From Paulownia fortunei (Eukaryota > Streptophyta > Magnoliopsida > Lamiales > Paulowniaceae): a stretch of 64,000 bases of DNA. Positions 33,350 through 45,600 of the stretch are shown here, piece by piece. Made by a program: the position numbers and the translations under genes. The notes under the pieces are model-generated. The model saw nothing but the letters and a program-made list of their open reading frames with translations. It was not told the origin of the DNA and searched no databases. The stretch is taken from assembly GCA_019321725.1 (NCBI GenBank), contig CM033107.1:16421445-16485444 (forward strand), written 5' to 3'. The stretch's first letter is position 1. The number at the start of each line of letters is the position of its first letter.

Positions 33350-34894
33350 TGTTTGTAAAATATATTGCAAACTGCAAGTGCACAGTGTCAAGTTTTAATA
33401 CAATGGTGAGTTAAGTATTGTATCCACAAGTATTGTAATAAAAATTATAGCAAGTATTGTAGTTTAAAATAGTCTCAAATTTATCTAGAAATTAAGTGAT
33501 GATTAAACAAAGTAGAATATAAAAATTGCAAACGACAAGAGTAACTTCTTAGAAGTAATACAACAAACACCTTATGAGTAAGAAATTCTAGAGGAATGAC
33601 TCACATAATTATCACATATGTTTTTTCTTCCAAAACATACAATTCAAGTCAACAACACATGTAAGTTAAAAATTCTTAAGTTCATCAATTTTCTCTCTCG
33701 AGTGCCTAATTGATTATGAGTTCCAATATGAATTTTAATATGTCTATAACAATTCAAGAATAAAACTCTACAAAAGTTCAATGCATTCTTTATCAAAACT
33801 TTAAAGGTTTCATAAGCTTGTCAACTCTATGATTCTTAAGTTATGTTATCTTTATGATCTTGTATAATCTTCCCTCTATTGAGTATCGAATCTCATATAT
33901 CAAACAATCTCAATTAATGATCAAATAATCAAGATGCAATATAAAGCACGATAATACAAGCAAGATGAATAACTTGAACTAATATTGTTTAGAATTCAAG
34001 ATACATGATCAAATAAGGTTACATCATTCTCTAGAAAGAAAAGTTTAGTTCATCATATATGAATATAACATCCAGAAATATATAAGAAGGAATATGAAAA
34101 TTGTTCACCAATTTGGGAAGTGAGAGGCATGGATAAAACTCTCATTGTCTTCAAGAATGGCTTCCTTGTCTTCAAGAATCTCCTCCTTCTGTCCAGCAAC
34201 ACTCCTTTTGTCAAGAATAGCTTCTCATGTCCAACAATACCTTTGGAGGCTCTTTGGGGTCTTTAAAATCAAACAGGAGATGCCTTAAGGAGGTCTAAAA
34301 ACCCATTTTGCCTCTTTTGTCTAGGCACTAAACTTTCTATCTAAAACCTATTTCGCCAGCATATACAGCCTCTTTAAATAGAGTTTTCACCATTTTCTAA
34401 GCCAAATCGAAATTTAGTGTCATCATATGATTTGTATCCCTATCTCTTAGCTATATATATATTATCATGAATCATCTCAATAGGACATCAGTGGAGAGTG
34501 TTATGTCTAAAATACCAAGATGTGTCATACAAGAAATGTTCAGTCCAGTGATGACTTTTGAACTCGACGTTCTCATTAAAATTGTAAGAACTATTTTGTA
34601 GTAAACATAAAAGTTGTAAATCTATTTCTTGTATTTCTAATAGATCAAGAATTAGATCAATATGATATTGGAGCAAATACTTATGACTGAAGTACAAACA
34701 CTACCATCAGTAGCAGCAAAATACGGATTCTTCAACATTTCAACCAAGTTTTTGGTTTCTTTCCATTTTCTTCTTCTTTTGTCATTTTCTACAGGATTTC
34801 AAACTAAATGCATAAAAATTAGCAAAAATACTGGAAAACAAACTAAATATTAATCAAAAGGTATATGAATTATTGGTATAAAACCAACTTCTCA
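33350..34894 (-). repeat. Element E 5' LTR
   Basis: A 1545-bp minus-strand LTR from TGAGAAGTTGGTTTTATACC (34894; one change from TGATAAGTT) to TTTACAAACA (33350). Similar throughout to the 3' LTR. No gene; the short frames at 34488-34853 are chance. Confidence 0.9.
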
Positions 34895-35555
34895 GTGATC
34901 CCAAGATATGACCCCTGGATTGAGTCAATTTGTTTATAGCCATGTGATTATTGATATTGTTCAGAGTTCTATCAAGTGTATAGTAGGTAGGCCAAAGGCC
35001 GAGTGATGAAAAATAATTTTAAATGAACTATTTTGATTTGGGAGCTTGCATTCCTGGCATGATTTCGTAGAGATGCAACTCATATATGTTAGATTATCTC
35101 TTTAGGATGCATGATTGTCACTTACTGACCATTAGCTCACGTAGTTCACACATTGTAGGTGAGTCTGGTGATACTTGATGCCGTGGACTTACTGGGCAAG
35201 CCGTTGGGATTCTTATAGGTTCTGAGGATTAGTGTACATGGATGACGACCTGTTGGGCTATTTTGTTAGTTTTATTTTGATTCACGGAGTTTTATGTATT
35301 ATATTTTGGAACATATACTCTATGTTATTTTTAAAATATTATTGTATATAAGTCTGTAAACACAATGGCTATAAGTGTTGTGCTTTTATATAAATAGTCA
35401 TGTTTTTGAATCTATGTATGTAAGTGCAGAGTTATGTGAAAAATTAATTATTAGTTATTAAAAGTGTTACAGGAAAAAAAATTACACGTTTACAAATAGG
35501 TCCTATCAAGTCAAATGATACTATATAGATAAAGGTATGGGTTGTGGGTGTGACA
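34895..35555 (+). repeat. Tekay-like solo LTR, right segment
   Basis: Colinear with about 54200-54854 of the Tekay LTR in copia B. The best blocks are GTAGGTGAGTCTGGTGATAC (35155) and ACATGGATGACGACCTGTTG (35235). Ends GGGTGTGACA then TACTC. No gene. Confidence 0.85.
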
Positions 35556-35560
35556 TACTC

Positions 35561-36010
35561 AACAGACAAGATATCAAATCTCAAAGGAGCTATTCAGATG
35601 TCGTATGACTGAGGGTTCTTCAGTCCATGACCATGGATTAAGGATGATAGCTCTCACTGAAAGGCTGGCATCCCTTTAAGTTGTCATGGAGAACGAACTC
35701 TATATGGACCTTCTGTTGCAATCTCTATTTCCCTCATTTGACACCTTTGTTGCCAACTTTAGCATGCACAACATGGAGACTAGTCTCCCTGAGCTTGTGA
35801 ACATGTCAAAGATAGCTGAATCCACCATGAAGAAGGACAAGTCGATACTACTTGTTAGATCTTCTTTTTGGATAAAAGGAAAGGGTTCCTCAAACCCAAC
35901 AAGTTAAAGATTATGAGCAGTGTCAATAAGGTTTCTTCCAATGACGTGTCATTACTGCGACAAACCAGGGCACTAGAATAGGAACTGTAAGGAGTATCTT
36001 GCAAGCATGA
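35561..36010 (+). pseudogene. Copia A gag, C-terminal half
   Basis: Gag resumes after the insertion: MTEGSSVHDHGLRMIALTER (35610-35670), then the open stretch 35686-35907 (YMDLLLQSLFPSFDTFVANF, LVNMSKIAESTMKKDKS) and a zinc knuckle reading CHYCDKPGH followed by a stop and CKEYLASMKSS (about 35950-36010). The knuckle binds element RNA in intact relatives. Stop codons and frame changes. Confidence 0.82.
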
Positions 36011-37256
36011 AGAGTTCAAGTGTATATTTTGTTGAAGTTAATTTGTCTATTAACGATGCTTCTTGGGTATTAGATCCTGGTTGGGCTCACATATCTACAA
36101 TGATTTGCAAATGATGACAAGAAATAAGAAATTGGATGGAGGAGAGACAGTCCTAAAGATGGGGAATGGAGCAAGAGATGCTGCATTAACTATATGGTAC
36201 CATTAATCTAGCTTTTGAGTATGGTTCTATAATAGTTTTAAACAATTGTCTTTTTGTTCCAGATATTATTAAGAACATTGTCTCTATTTTAGTTTTAGAC
36301 AGAAAAGGTTTTAAATTTACCATTGAGAATTGAAATTGTTCCATTTTCAAATATATTGATTTTATCTATTCGGGTTCTTTGACTAATTGTTTATATATTG
36401 TTACTCCCCATAACCCCATTTTCACAATTCAACAAAATAAAAGAAAATCAGACAATCATTTGCACATATTAGGGTATATTTCTAAGAAAATGATTAACAA
36501 GTTGGCACAATTGCTTGATCTGAAGAACGAGTGAGAACTGTCAGCATATGAATCTTGCCTCAAAGGAAAATGACTAAATCTCCATTTGTTGGACAAATGG
36601 AGCAAGCCAAACATCTATTGGATTTGATCCATACAAATGTATGTGGGTCGCTAAGTGTTAGTGCCTAAGGGAACTACAACTACTTCTTAACCTTTACCGA
36701 TGACTTCTCTATGTATGGTTATGTGTACTTTTTAAGGTACAAGTCTGAAGTATTTAAAAAGTTCAAAGAATTCAGAACTGAAGTAGACAAACAAACTGGC
36801 TTAAATATAAAAACTCTTTGATCTGATTGAGGAGGTGAATACTTAAGCACAGAGTTTTTGTATTATCTAAAAGAGAATAGGATTCTCTCATAGTGGACTC
36901 CACCTGCTACTCCACAACTTAACTCAGTTGTGGAGCGCAGGAACTGAACATTGTTGGATATGGTTTGATCCATGATGAGCTTCACTACATTGCCTCTTTC
37001 ATTCTAGGGCTATACCTTGGAGACGACAGCATACCTATTAAATATGGTGTCATCTAAAGCCGTACCCAAAACACCATATAAAATATGGTGTGGTAAGACA
37101 CCTTCCTATAAATACCTTAGGGTATGGGGTGTGCTGCCTATGTGAAGCAGCTAGCTACTGGGAGATAAGTTTAATATAAGATCTAGCTTATGCAAGTTTG
37201 TGGGATATCTAAAGAAGTCTATTGGATACTATTTCTACGTTGCCTCGGAATAAAAG
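36011..37256 (+). pseudogene. Copia A protease and integrase
   Basis: Protease: ASWVLDPGWAHIS near 36061-36100, where the family has LDTGCGSH, so the catalytic Asp remains but DTG is DPG. Integrase, heavily frameshifted from about 36400: the pre-integrase/HHCC zone (GYISKKMINKLAQLLDL), a GTCTGAAGTATTTAAAAAG stretch equivalent to the YKSEAF block of B, and a WCGKTPSYKYL-like stretch around 37085. It aligns throughout with 55321-56240 of copia B but has more stops. Confidence 0.78.
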
Positions 37257-38690
37257 GTGTTTATTTTGAGGAATGCCACATTCCTTGAAGAAGAATTTCT
37301 ATTAGATATAAATGGCAAAGTCATGGAACTTGAAAAAGTTCAAGAACCACAGAACGCCCCAACTGTCAAAGTAGATGACACACCAGTTGATGTTGGGTCA
37401 TCTGAGGTACAACAACCTCTTCAAAGATCCAAAAGGGTCTCAAGGGTACCTAAGAGGAACAACTTTTTGTTAGAGAACAAAGAAGAGGGACTCCCCTTGG
37501 ATAATGATTCAAGAAGCTATGGAGAGGCGATGTTTGATATCGACCCAAAGAAGTGGCAAGAAGCCATGCAATCCAAGATGGACTCCATGTACTCTAACAA
37601 GGTATAGACCTTGGTGTACCCACCATAGGGAATTATTCCCATTGGCTGCAAATGGATCTACAAGCAAAAGCTTGGAGTAGATGGAGAGGTAGCGACCTAT
37701 AAAGCTCATTTGGTTGCAAAAGGTTATGCTCAAAAGTAAGGAATTGATTTTGAGGAAACTTTTTCACTAGTAGCGATGCTTACATCCATCCAAATTTTGC
37801 TAGCCATATTCGCATATTATGACTATGAGTTATGAAAAATGGATATGAAGACTGCTTTCCTTAATGGAAACATTAAGGAAAATATTTATATGAAGTAGCC
37901 AGAAGGCTTCATATCTAGTAGGAGTGAGCAAAAGGTTTGGAAGCTCCATAGATCCATTTATAGACTCAAATAGGTTTCGAGGAGTTGGAACATCCGGTTT
38001 GACAAAATAATCAAAATGTTTGGTTTTCATAAGAACCCAAATGAACCATATATCTACAAGAAGGTTAGTGGGAGTGCAGTTACATTTGTTGTGCTCTACA
38101 TTTATGACATCCTACTCATTGTGAATGATGTAGGGATGTTGCAATCAACAAGAACTTAGTTGTCTAATCAATTTTCCATGAAGGACTTGGGAGATGCATT
38201 TTTATCCTAGGGATAAATATCTATAAAGAGAGATCCAAAAGGATGATCGGACTATCCCAATCCATGTACATAGACAAAGTGCTAAAAAGTTTTAGCATGG
38301 AGGAATCCAAATGAAGATTTATGTCTATGAGTCATGATGTTTCACTCTCTAAGGCTATGTCTCCAAGACAACTAAAAAGAGAGAAAGGATGACTCGCATA
38401 CCTTATACTTTCGTAATAGGGTGCATAATGTATGTAATGTTGTGTACAAGACTTGATATCACACATACTCTGAGTGTCACGAGCAGATATCAGTCCAATC
38501 TAGGGAAGAACACTAGAAAGCCATTAAGATGATCCTCAAATACTTGAGAAGGAATAAGGATATTTTTTTGATATACAAAAATAGAGAACTAAAACTGGGG
38601 GGATATACAAACTCTAGTTTTCAGTCCGATATAGACGACTCAAAGTCCATGTCTGGATTTATATTCACCTTGAATGGTGGTTCGGTCAGT
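37257..38690 (+). pseudogene. Copia A reverse transcriptase
   Basis: An open stretch of 116 codons (37257-37607: ILRNATFLEEEFLLDINGK, QRSKRVSRVPKR, DIDPKKWQEAMQSKMDSMYS) leads into RT: IIPIGCKWIYKQKLG, KAHLVAKGYAQK, MDMKTAFLNGNIKENIYMK and KLHRSIYRLK. The YVDD box reads LYIYDILLIVNDVG (about 38098), so one catalytic Asp is Tyr. Several in-frame stops (for example TAG at 37605). Inactive. Confidence 0.85.
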
Positions 38691-39092
38691 TAGAAGAGTT
38701 CCCAGCAAAAAATGACTGCAGAGTCAACCACCAAATATGAATATATTGTTGCATCAGATGTAGCAAATGAAGTTGTTTAGATAGGAAACTTCATTCAAGG
38801 GTTGGGTGTAGTTTCAGGCATTGTAGATCCAGTTATGATTTACTGTGAGAATAATGGAGCTATTGCACAAGCAAAGGAGCTAAGATCTCATAAAAAATCC
38901 AAGCATATTTTAAGACGATATCACTTGATCAGAGAGATTAGTGGTAGAGACGACACCATTGTGGATCGAGTTGCCTCAACAAAAAATATAACAGACCCAC
39001 TTACTAAACCCTTAGCACATAAGGTAATTGATGAACATCTCGAGAAGATGGGCTTTAGATATATGGGCAATTGGGAGATTGTTAGAGTATGA
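38691..39092 (+). pseudogene. Copia A RNase H
   Basis: Preceded by MILKYLRRNKDIFLIY and GGYTNSSFQSDIDDSKSMSG. TAG at 38692-38694 stands at the Trp of SWKSS. Next QKMTAESTTKYEYIVAS, then an open stretch 38802-39092: DPVMIYCENNGAIAQAKE, RRYHLIREI, DPLTKPLAHKVI and HLEKMGFRYMGNW. The final codons run into the 3' LTR (starts 39080). Confidence 0.85.
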
Positions 39093-41086
39093 TGCCTAGA
39101 GCCCCAATTAGTTTAGGTATATTATACTCTTTTCTTTTGTAAAGATAATATTACTGAAAATCATATTAATAAAAAGACACTTTATTTATCTTATGTCTTG
39201 CATTTTTTGTTCGGTGCATTAGATCAGGTCCTTATACCAAATTTAGCCATGGGACATGGTCGCGCATATGATGACGATCATGGAACATGCCTCTAAGCCT
39301 TTAGTATTAATTAAGTTCCAAGTTGAGGGCTTTTCGAGATGAGACATCAAATAGCTCACTAAGACTTGCGCATATGATGCATGCTTATAGGATGAGGATG
39401 TCACATTCCATTAGCAATAGCATAGAGATGCAAGTACATGTATGTGGGTGCTTGTTAGAGAACAAGTACATTGAACATAGCCTACAAGAAATTCTTATTT
39501 GGAGGCTTTGCCTGTCGAAATAAGAATTTATATGTTACGATAGTACACGGCCAGTCTTCGGACTTGAGGCATGATGGTAGCCTTGTGTGTATCTTGCAAC
39601 ACTTTGATATATCTTATGATTGCTTGAAAATCACAAATAGGGTATGATGGGTGTTGCACCTATGTGCATGGAGGTTTGTCAGTGGCCAACATAGAATTCG
39701 ACACTTATCCATTTAATAAGAGAATCTCCTATGTTTTTCAAAGTTCATGATTCAAAGACCTTGGCCAAGGCAGGATGATATTTAATTCATCAGGAATCAT
39801 TGAAACTTGAAATGGGATCATAGTTATTAAATCATTTAGGGTTTCGACATATAATCCATGCCCTAAATTCAATTAGGAGATTAATTATCAAAAAAACCAT
39901 ATGCGTATGATACTTACAACTAAACTAGGTTTACTCGCTATTGAATAAATGGATTATTCAATTGGACCTATTTTGATTATGATGCCCAATTGGAGTAAAC
40001 TAAAATTAATCAATGGGATTGATTAATATGGGATTAAATCAATTGAATTGATTTATGAACTTTTTAAGTCCAAGTCCAAATATTAAAGTGGATCAGTAAA
40101 GAAGCCTACTAGAAGATGAAAAGGATAATTAAAATAAATATGATTTGTTTAATTAATATATTTATATATAAATAAATAAATAGTAACCGATTTTTATGTG
40201 ATAAAAATCAGCCACTAGGATTTTTATTATATATATATATATAATTTATGATATATATTTGATATATAACTATCTTAATATTATTTGAAGAGTTCAAAAA
40301 AATATCAAGAATGTATGTAGATAATTTTTTATGATTAATGTAGTCTCAAATAAGTCCACATATATTGGAGAGAAAAGATAAGATTTGTTTGAGGATTTAG
40401 AATCCTTCCAAGATCACACTTTGAGGTCATTCAAGATTGATAGAACTCTCCAAGTGTTGGAGAATGAAATTTTCAGTCCCTATATAAAGGGAAAGGGTCA
40501 AAAATTCCATAGAGTTTTTTTTTGAAAAATTTATTTTATCTTGTCTTCTATTTTTTTGCAAGAAAAAGAGAAGAAAAAGATAGAAAAGAAAAGGATTTCT
40601 TGAAAATCTTGTTTTCGTGTTCTTTAAAGAAAATTATTTTCTTGATATTCTCTCCATATAAAAAATTCAAGAACTTAAAGGATTTATCTTTATTGTTCTT
40701 GATAGCTTGTTTTAAATCCATCAATTGGGTTAAAGGACAAAATTTACTCGGGATCTTATTTAAAAAATGATTTTAAGAATACTAGAGAATCTTTTTAATC
40801 GGTGTTGCTTTTCATATCGTGGACCTGATAGAGGGAGACATATGAATCGTTGCAAGATTTATATGCCAAGAATATAGCAATTAATTGCTTCATTCCCTAC
40901 AACAACTAGAGTGCTCAAAGGTATAAATCCAAAATTTAATGTATTTGATTATATATTCACTTGAATAAGCACGATCGTTAGAATTGCTTTCGAATCGATG
41001 GGATGTATTTATCTGATAAATCCTTGTTATTATAAAAAAATTATTTTTCCTCTACGCTTACCCCTGCGATTATAGCGAACTCAATA
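39080..41086 (+). repeat. Copia A 3' LTR
   Basis: Starts TGTTAGAGTATGATGCC after the GGGAGAT PPT and ends GCGAACTCAATA; 2007 bp. It aligns with the LTRs at 1-1438, 11564-13145, 46822-48130 and 58443-60427. Followed by GTATT (41087-41091). AT-rich; no gene. Confidence 0.88.
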
Positions 41087-41091
41087 GTATT

Positions 41092-41940
41092 AGCTCAACT
41101 CAGTGCAAACATTGAATCCACTTATCCACTTTAAGAAAAAAAGTCAAATCTAAAAGAATTATTGACTTAATTCATGATGAATACTGAGGCTAGACTCTAA
41201 AATTCATCAACATCACTTCAAAGTTTGGAATCCAAACTTAGTGAATTGGCCAATGCACTTTCTAGTGGACAACTAGAAAATTTGCCTTGCACACTTGGGG
41301 TAAATGAAGTGCAGGAAGAGCATAATAATGTTGATATTCACAAATGATGAAGAATTAGACTCCTCCTTGAGAGTTGACGAATCAGGCAAGAGTGGATAAG
41401 AGAAAACAACACAAATGCCTATTTTGAAAGAGAAAGAAGAAGAAGTTGTTATTTATCAAACCCATCCCAAGAGCCATCACTGAGAGTTCCTTATCCTCAC
41501 CATCTTGCAAGAAAAGCCAACTTAAGTGCTTAATGATTCAGGGAGTTTCACTATCCTTTACTCAACTAGAGACTCTAACTTTGAAATAGCATTGTGTGAT
41601 CTTGATGCAAGAATTAATTAATACCATTGTCTAATTAAATTAGAAAGCTTGCACTAGATGAAGTAAGGCCTACTAGGGTCACTAAAGGGCACTTGAAAAT
41701 GGTGACCAGCTCATGTGTTCTATAGATTTCATCATCTTTAACATGGACAAAAGATAAGGGTATCCCTATCATGCTTGAAAGAACAATCTTGGTAATAGAG
41801 GGTATCCCTATCATTCTTGGTGATGTACACAAAGCCTTTGATGCTATTCTGGATCATTCTTGCCTTACCTATCCTGAAGGATCACCTACACTCTTAAAGC
41901 ACACAAAGGCTTGGCATGAGAAATACTTATTCTTAGATCT
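41092..41940 (+). pseudogene. Element F gag and protease scraps
   Basis: Gag C-terminus: SSTSLQSLESKLSELANALS near 41205-41265 (the SLESQxGQLAxAL block of Athila Gag), GQLENLP and EVQEEHNNVD. After several stops come protease-like pieces near 41745-41830 (ERTILVIEGIPIILGDVHKAF) in which GIPIILG recalls the LGRPF region. The GGGTATCCCTATCAT string is repeated at 41758 and 41800, a small local duplication. Too decayed to give one frame. Confidence 0.6.
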
Positions 41941-42881
41941 TAGATGAGGAAAGAAGATAGTCGGGCTGACAACTATAAAAAAAGCATTTCTTGGGAGGCA
42001 TCCCATGCCTTTTTTCCTTTGCATTTGAATAATTTCTTAATTAGTTTTGAAGCAAGTTCCTTTATTAGATTTAGGCATATTTTGTTTAGTTATTGCATTA
42101 TTTTTATTTTTGCTTTATTTTCGGCCCTGTTCTTCTTTATTACCCTCTTCTTAGTTGTAGGTTATCAACTTCTTGGTGGTGTGAACTCTTTCATTGACCT
42201 CCAAAGGATGCATGATCGTTAATACACATCTACTTGAAATGGAGTATTTCTTTTTCCTCCTACGCTTTTTATTGCTTTCAACATTGCATTTATGTTTAGG
42301 GGAAATTGATAAATTGAACCAATTTTTTCAAAATGGGTTGATGAATTATATGTGAATTACATATTTTATGTGATGAAAGTTCGAGAGCAAGTATGTTTTT
42401 GTTGACAAACTAGAGTAAGTTCATGTTTGAGATTGAATGATTTATCTGATAACGGATAGCCTATGATGAACCTTAATTGATATTGTATAGAATCTAGAGG
42501 AAATGAAGGATGCTAATCTTGTGACATGGAGAGTCTTATGTGTATCTAGTCTTGACATGAATGATGAATTTTCATTATGCACGTTGTGTAAAAACCTTGT
42601 GAATTATGTGTTACTTGTTATTGGATTTTGCTTCCAATAAGTCTTTTTGGTTAATATGAGGTATTTTAGAACTTGCTTGATAATTCTTTGAGGTGAAATC
42701 CTAGATAACTCGCAAACTTGAAAATGATATTAGTCATTTTTTATACATTTGAGCCTTTCAAGCTTACAATGATCACATCAATTATCACTAGCTACCTTAT
42801 TGGGCATTTTGCAAAGAATGGCATATGCAATGCATATGAATGACCACCATTCGATGAGTAAAAGATAAGTTAGGGAGTAGT
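41941..42881 (+). other. Element F post-pol noncoding region
   Basis: Begins with GTCGGGCTGACAACTATAAA then GCATTTCTTGGGAGGCATCCC (41960-42005), the post-pol signature, and ends at AGTTAGGGAGTAGT (42868-42881), a degenerate PPT, before the LTR. The 92-codon open stretch at 41944-42222 overlaps the signature and is not a gene. Confidence 0.72.
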
Positions 42882-44646
42882 TGATAAGCTCAAATTTGAC
42901 ACATTTCCAACACTCTCAGGAGCACAAATTTGGATGTTTTATCTCATAATTGATGAAATTGTACCTTATCTTGTGATATTTGTTGTGTAGATTCAAGAAT
43001 TAAAGAAATGAAGTTGAAAGACAGAGAACGGTTAAAGAGTCTAAAAAAACTTCCAGATGTGGCAGTCTTCTTATTTTTGGCATAACTTTCTCAACAAATG
43101 TGATATTGAGCTAATTCAAGAGGATACAGAAAGATAACAGATAGGGCTATAATAATTTTAAGGCACCCAAAGCTAGTTCATCCTGGAAAGATGTCAAAAA
43201 TTAGTTGAAAGAGGCTGAAAAGTGCAGAATGTAAACACGGAGGTGATGGCGCCTAAGCGCCAAATGTAAGACCCCAAAACTGAATATATGGCACTTAGGC
43301 TCCACTATAGAGCACCTAGGCACTCAGAACTAAATACATGGAGCCTAGACATCATTCTCTTTAGGCCTAGGCGCCAACTGCTTAACATAAAAGATTCTCC
43401 AGCTTTTCTTATGCGACAAGTGGTGAATAAAGGCCATTTTGGCATCTCCCATGATGTACACATAGTAGATACAACTCACACATCACCACATATGTGATAT
43501 GCTTGTATATACACTATATACATACAATATACATTATATTTTACATCATTCATTTAATTAACATCTCACACACATTACATACCTAAATTCTCACACATTT
43601 TTCCTCTCTGTAAAAACACACACTTCTACATCTTTTCACACACACACACACATACACACACTCCATCAAACCACACACACACCAAGGAGATTAGGATTTG
43701 AAGTTAAGAAGAGGAGGAACTTCATTGGGCATTGAAGATTTTGAAGAAGTCTAGATTCATTTGGAGTTGTAACCTTCTTCTTTTGTTTCTTTTTTCATTT
43801 TGGATAATTTTGAGGAATTTGTAAGAATCATGATATTGAGAAACACTTGGTGTTTCCTTAATTTCAATATAAGCTAAATTTTCTTTGGTGAAGGCTTGAA
43901 AAGCCATTTCTATGAATTTACGAATTGATATCATATTTGTGATGTGGATTATGTTATGTTTGTGATGAGCATAAATTATATTTTTAATACTTATTGGGAT
44001 TTGACCAATTTCAAGATGACTTTAGTTGTTGTAATTCAGACCGAGAGGTAGTATTACAACAAGTGACCATGTAATGTGTGCCATGGATTAATCACTATAA
44101 AGATATCAGCTAATGCACATGTAATAGTCATAGATGTGAAAGTCAAAAGTTAGAGGAATTCACAAAGCTCACTGCATCATTAGTAGGTTAAACTCATAAA
44201 CTGAGACATTGTTGGTCACCTTCTAGTGGTAGATTTGATATGTCTTGAAAGAGAATATTATTTACAAGAGGGAATTCCCAATGTCACACAACAAAATATT
44301 TATCCTGACCCCAAACTTGTGAAATTCATAATGACATAGAAATGGTAATCCATAGTCTTGACTCTTCTCATTATTGAATTCTATCCCCTTCATCCTTGGA
44401 CTTTATTTCATTATTAAATTCTATCCCCTGTATCCTTAGACTTTATTTTTGCTTTGTTGATTGTTTATTTTAAGTTTTTAGTTAATTCATATATTTCTTA
44501 ATTCGGTAGGTTAAATATTATTGGGTAAGTTTATATTTGGTACTTACACAGACACTCTCTAGGGACACGACATCCTTTCTCATCTTTCTATACTAAAACT
44601 TAACCCCGTGCACTTGCGGTAGGATTGTTTACACATCCACACACAA
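42882..44646 (+). repeat. Element F 3' LTR
   Basis: Starts TGATAAGCTCAAATTTGACA. Internal blocks recall the other Athila-like LTRs: GGCATAACTTTCTCAAC, a GGCGCCTAAGCGCC-type array (43246-43372) and a (CA)n stretch (43630-43682). Near its end are CCCGTGCACTTGCGGTAGG and ACACATCCACACACA; the exact end, about 44646, is uncertain. Confidence 0.75.
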
Positions 44647-45600
44647 TCATGCGAATTACATCTTTTAAGTGTGTTTTTGTATGGAAAGTATAAATATAAG
44701 ACCTATAAATCATTTAAGGGGATTTTGGCACTTTGAAAACATAAGAAGGACACTAGGGAGCAAGAAGAAGGCTTCAAGAACAAGATGTAGACATAAAATT
44801 CCTAGACACATAAAAGATTTTCTTCTTTTGATTCATGAGTTCCTTTCTTCCTTTCTTTTCTTCTTTCAACTATGAACTTGAATTTGTTTATGAGTTCTTT
44901 CATTCTAGTTATGAACTAATTTTGATTTCCAAGGGATGATGTAATCGATGTTGAATCCTATGTTTTGAATACCAATTTATTATATTTAAGTTTTTTATTT
45001 ATTTAAGTTATTTGATTCGATTGCATCTTGATTACTTGATCAATAATCTAGAATATTTGGCGTATGAGATTCGGCACTCGAGAGAGAAAATTTTATGCAT
45101 AACTATAGGATAACACAACCTAGGAATTCATAGAGTCGAGAGGTTTATGAACCCTTTGAAGTCTTGTGAAAGAATCCATTAAACATTTATAGAGCTTTAG
45201 TTTGGGATTTTTAGAGAGATATTGAATTCCAAATTAGAATTCATAATCACTCGGCACTCAAGAGAAGAGGTTGATTAATTTAGGAATTCTTGAATTGTTA
45301 ATTGTTGGCCTAAAATTGATAAATTGAATTGGTGAACACAGGTGAATCATGCCTCCATAATTATTTGCCTTGATAAATTGCCAAAATCAACTTTTACATT
45401 TGAATTTTAGATTTTTTTGTTCATTAATTTAGAACACTATTTTCTTGATTCTTCTGAATAAAATAAGGATTATTCAATTACAGTACTTAATGTAAATTCA
45501 ACATCAATCCTTTTAGATACGACAACCTTTCTCATCACTCTATACTAAAGCTTGAGACCGTACACTTGCGGTAGAAATTTCAATGATCAAATTTTTAACA
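44647..45600 (+). repeat. Athila-like LTR fragment G (3' half)
   Basis: Matches the 3' half of the E-type LTR (about 24960-25860): TTTCCAAGGGATGATGTAAT, ATTGCATCTTGATTACTTGATC, GCACTCGAGAGAG, and finally GAGACCGTACACTTGCGGTAG (45562). The 5' half is missing, so F may have inserted into it or a deletion joined two LTRs. Confidence 0.7.

Larger units (their letters stand above)
24166..34894 (-). mobile_element. Athila-like element E
   Basis: Full-structure minus-strand element flanked by GTGAT (24161-24165 and 34895-34899). From right to left: 5' LTR, degenerate tRNA-Asp-type primer site, gag, protease remnant, RT, RNase H, integrase, post-pol region, PPT, and 3' LTR carrying a solo LTR. Net length without the solo LTR is about 9.1 kb. 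Every protein domain carries stops or frameshifts. Confidence 0.92.
15508..35555 (+). mobile_element. Tekay/Del-like solo LTR, itself split by elements 1 and E
   Basis: Three plus-strand pieces (15508-15775, 22276-24165, 34895-35555) together make about 2.8 kb and align in order with the LTR at 51870-54854. The left end is TGTAACTACC and the right end GGGTGTGACA, near-inverted ends as in Tekay/Del LTRs. Flanks TACTT (15503-15507) and TACTC (35556-35560) are a 5-bp target duplication with one change. No internal coding region belongs to this unit, so it is a solo LTR from LTR-LTR recombination. It lies in copia A gag, which resumes directly at 35561. Confidence 0.85.
11564..41086 (+). mobile_element. 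Copia element A (interrupted by nested insertions)
   Basis: Plus-strand Ty1/copia element: 5' LTR (start in the gap), initiator-Met primer site, long leader, gag, protease, integrase, RT, RNase H, 3' LTR. Gag is split by a MITE (14880-15241) and by a Tekay-like LTR (15508-35555) which itself carries two Athila-like elements. Without the insertions the element is roughly 9 kb. Pol is full of stops and frameshifts, so it is long dead. The 3' LTR is followed by GTATT (41087-41091), the expected target duplication, then by Athila-like element F. Confidence 0.88.
41092..44646 (+). mobile_element. Athila-like element F (remnant)
   Basis: Plus-strand remnant into which copia A was inserted: gag C-terminus, a protease scrap, post-pol region and one LTR. 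RT, RNase H and integrase are absent. Its post-pol region matches that of element E more than element 1, for example the AGGTGAAATCCTAG block (42692; reverse of 28223). Confidence 0.78.
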
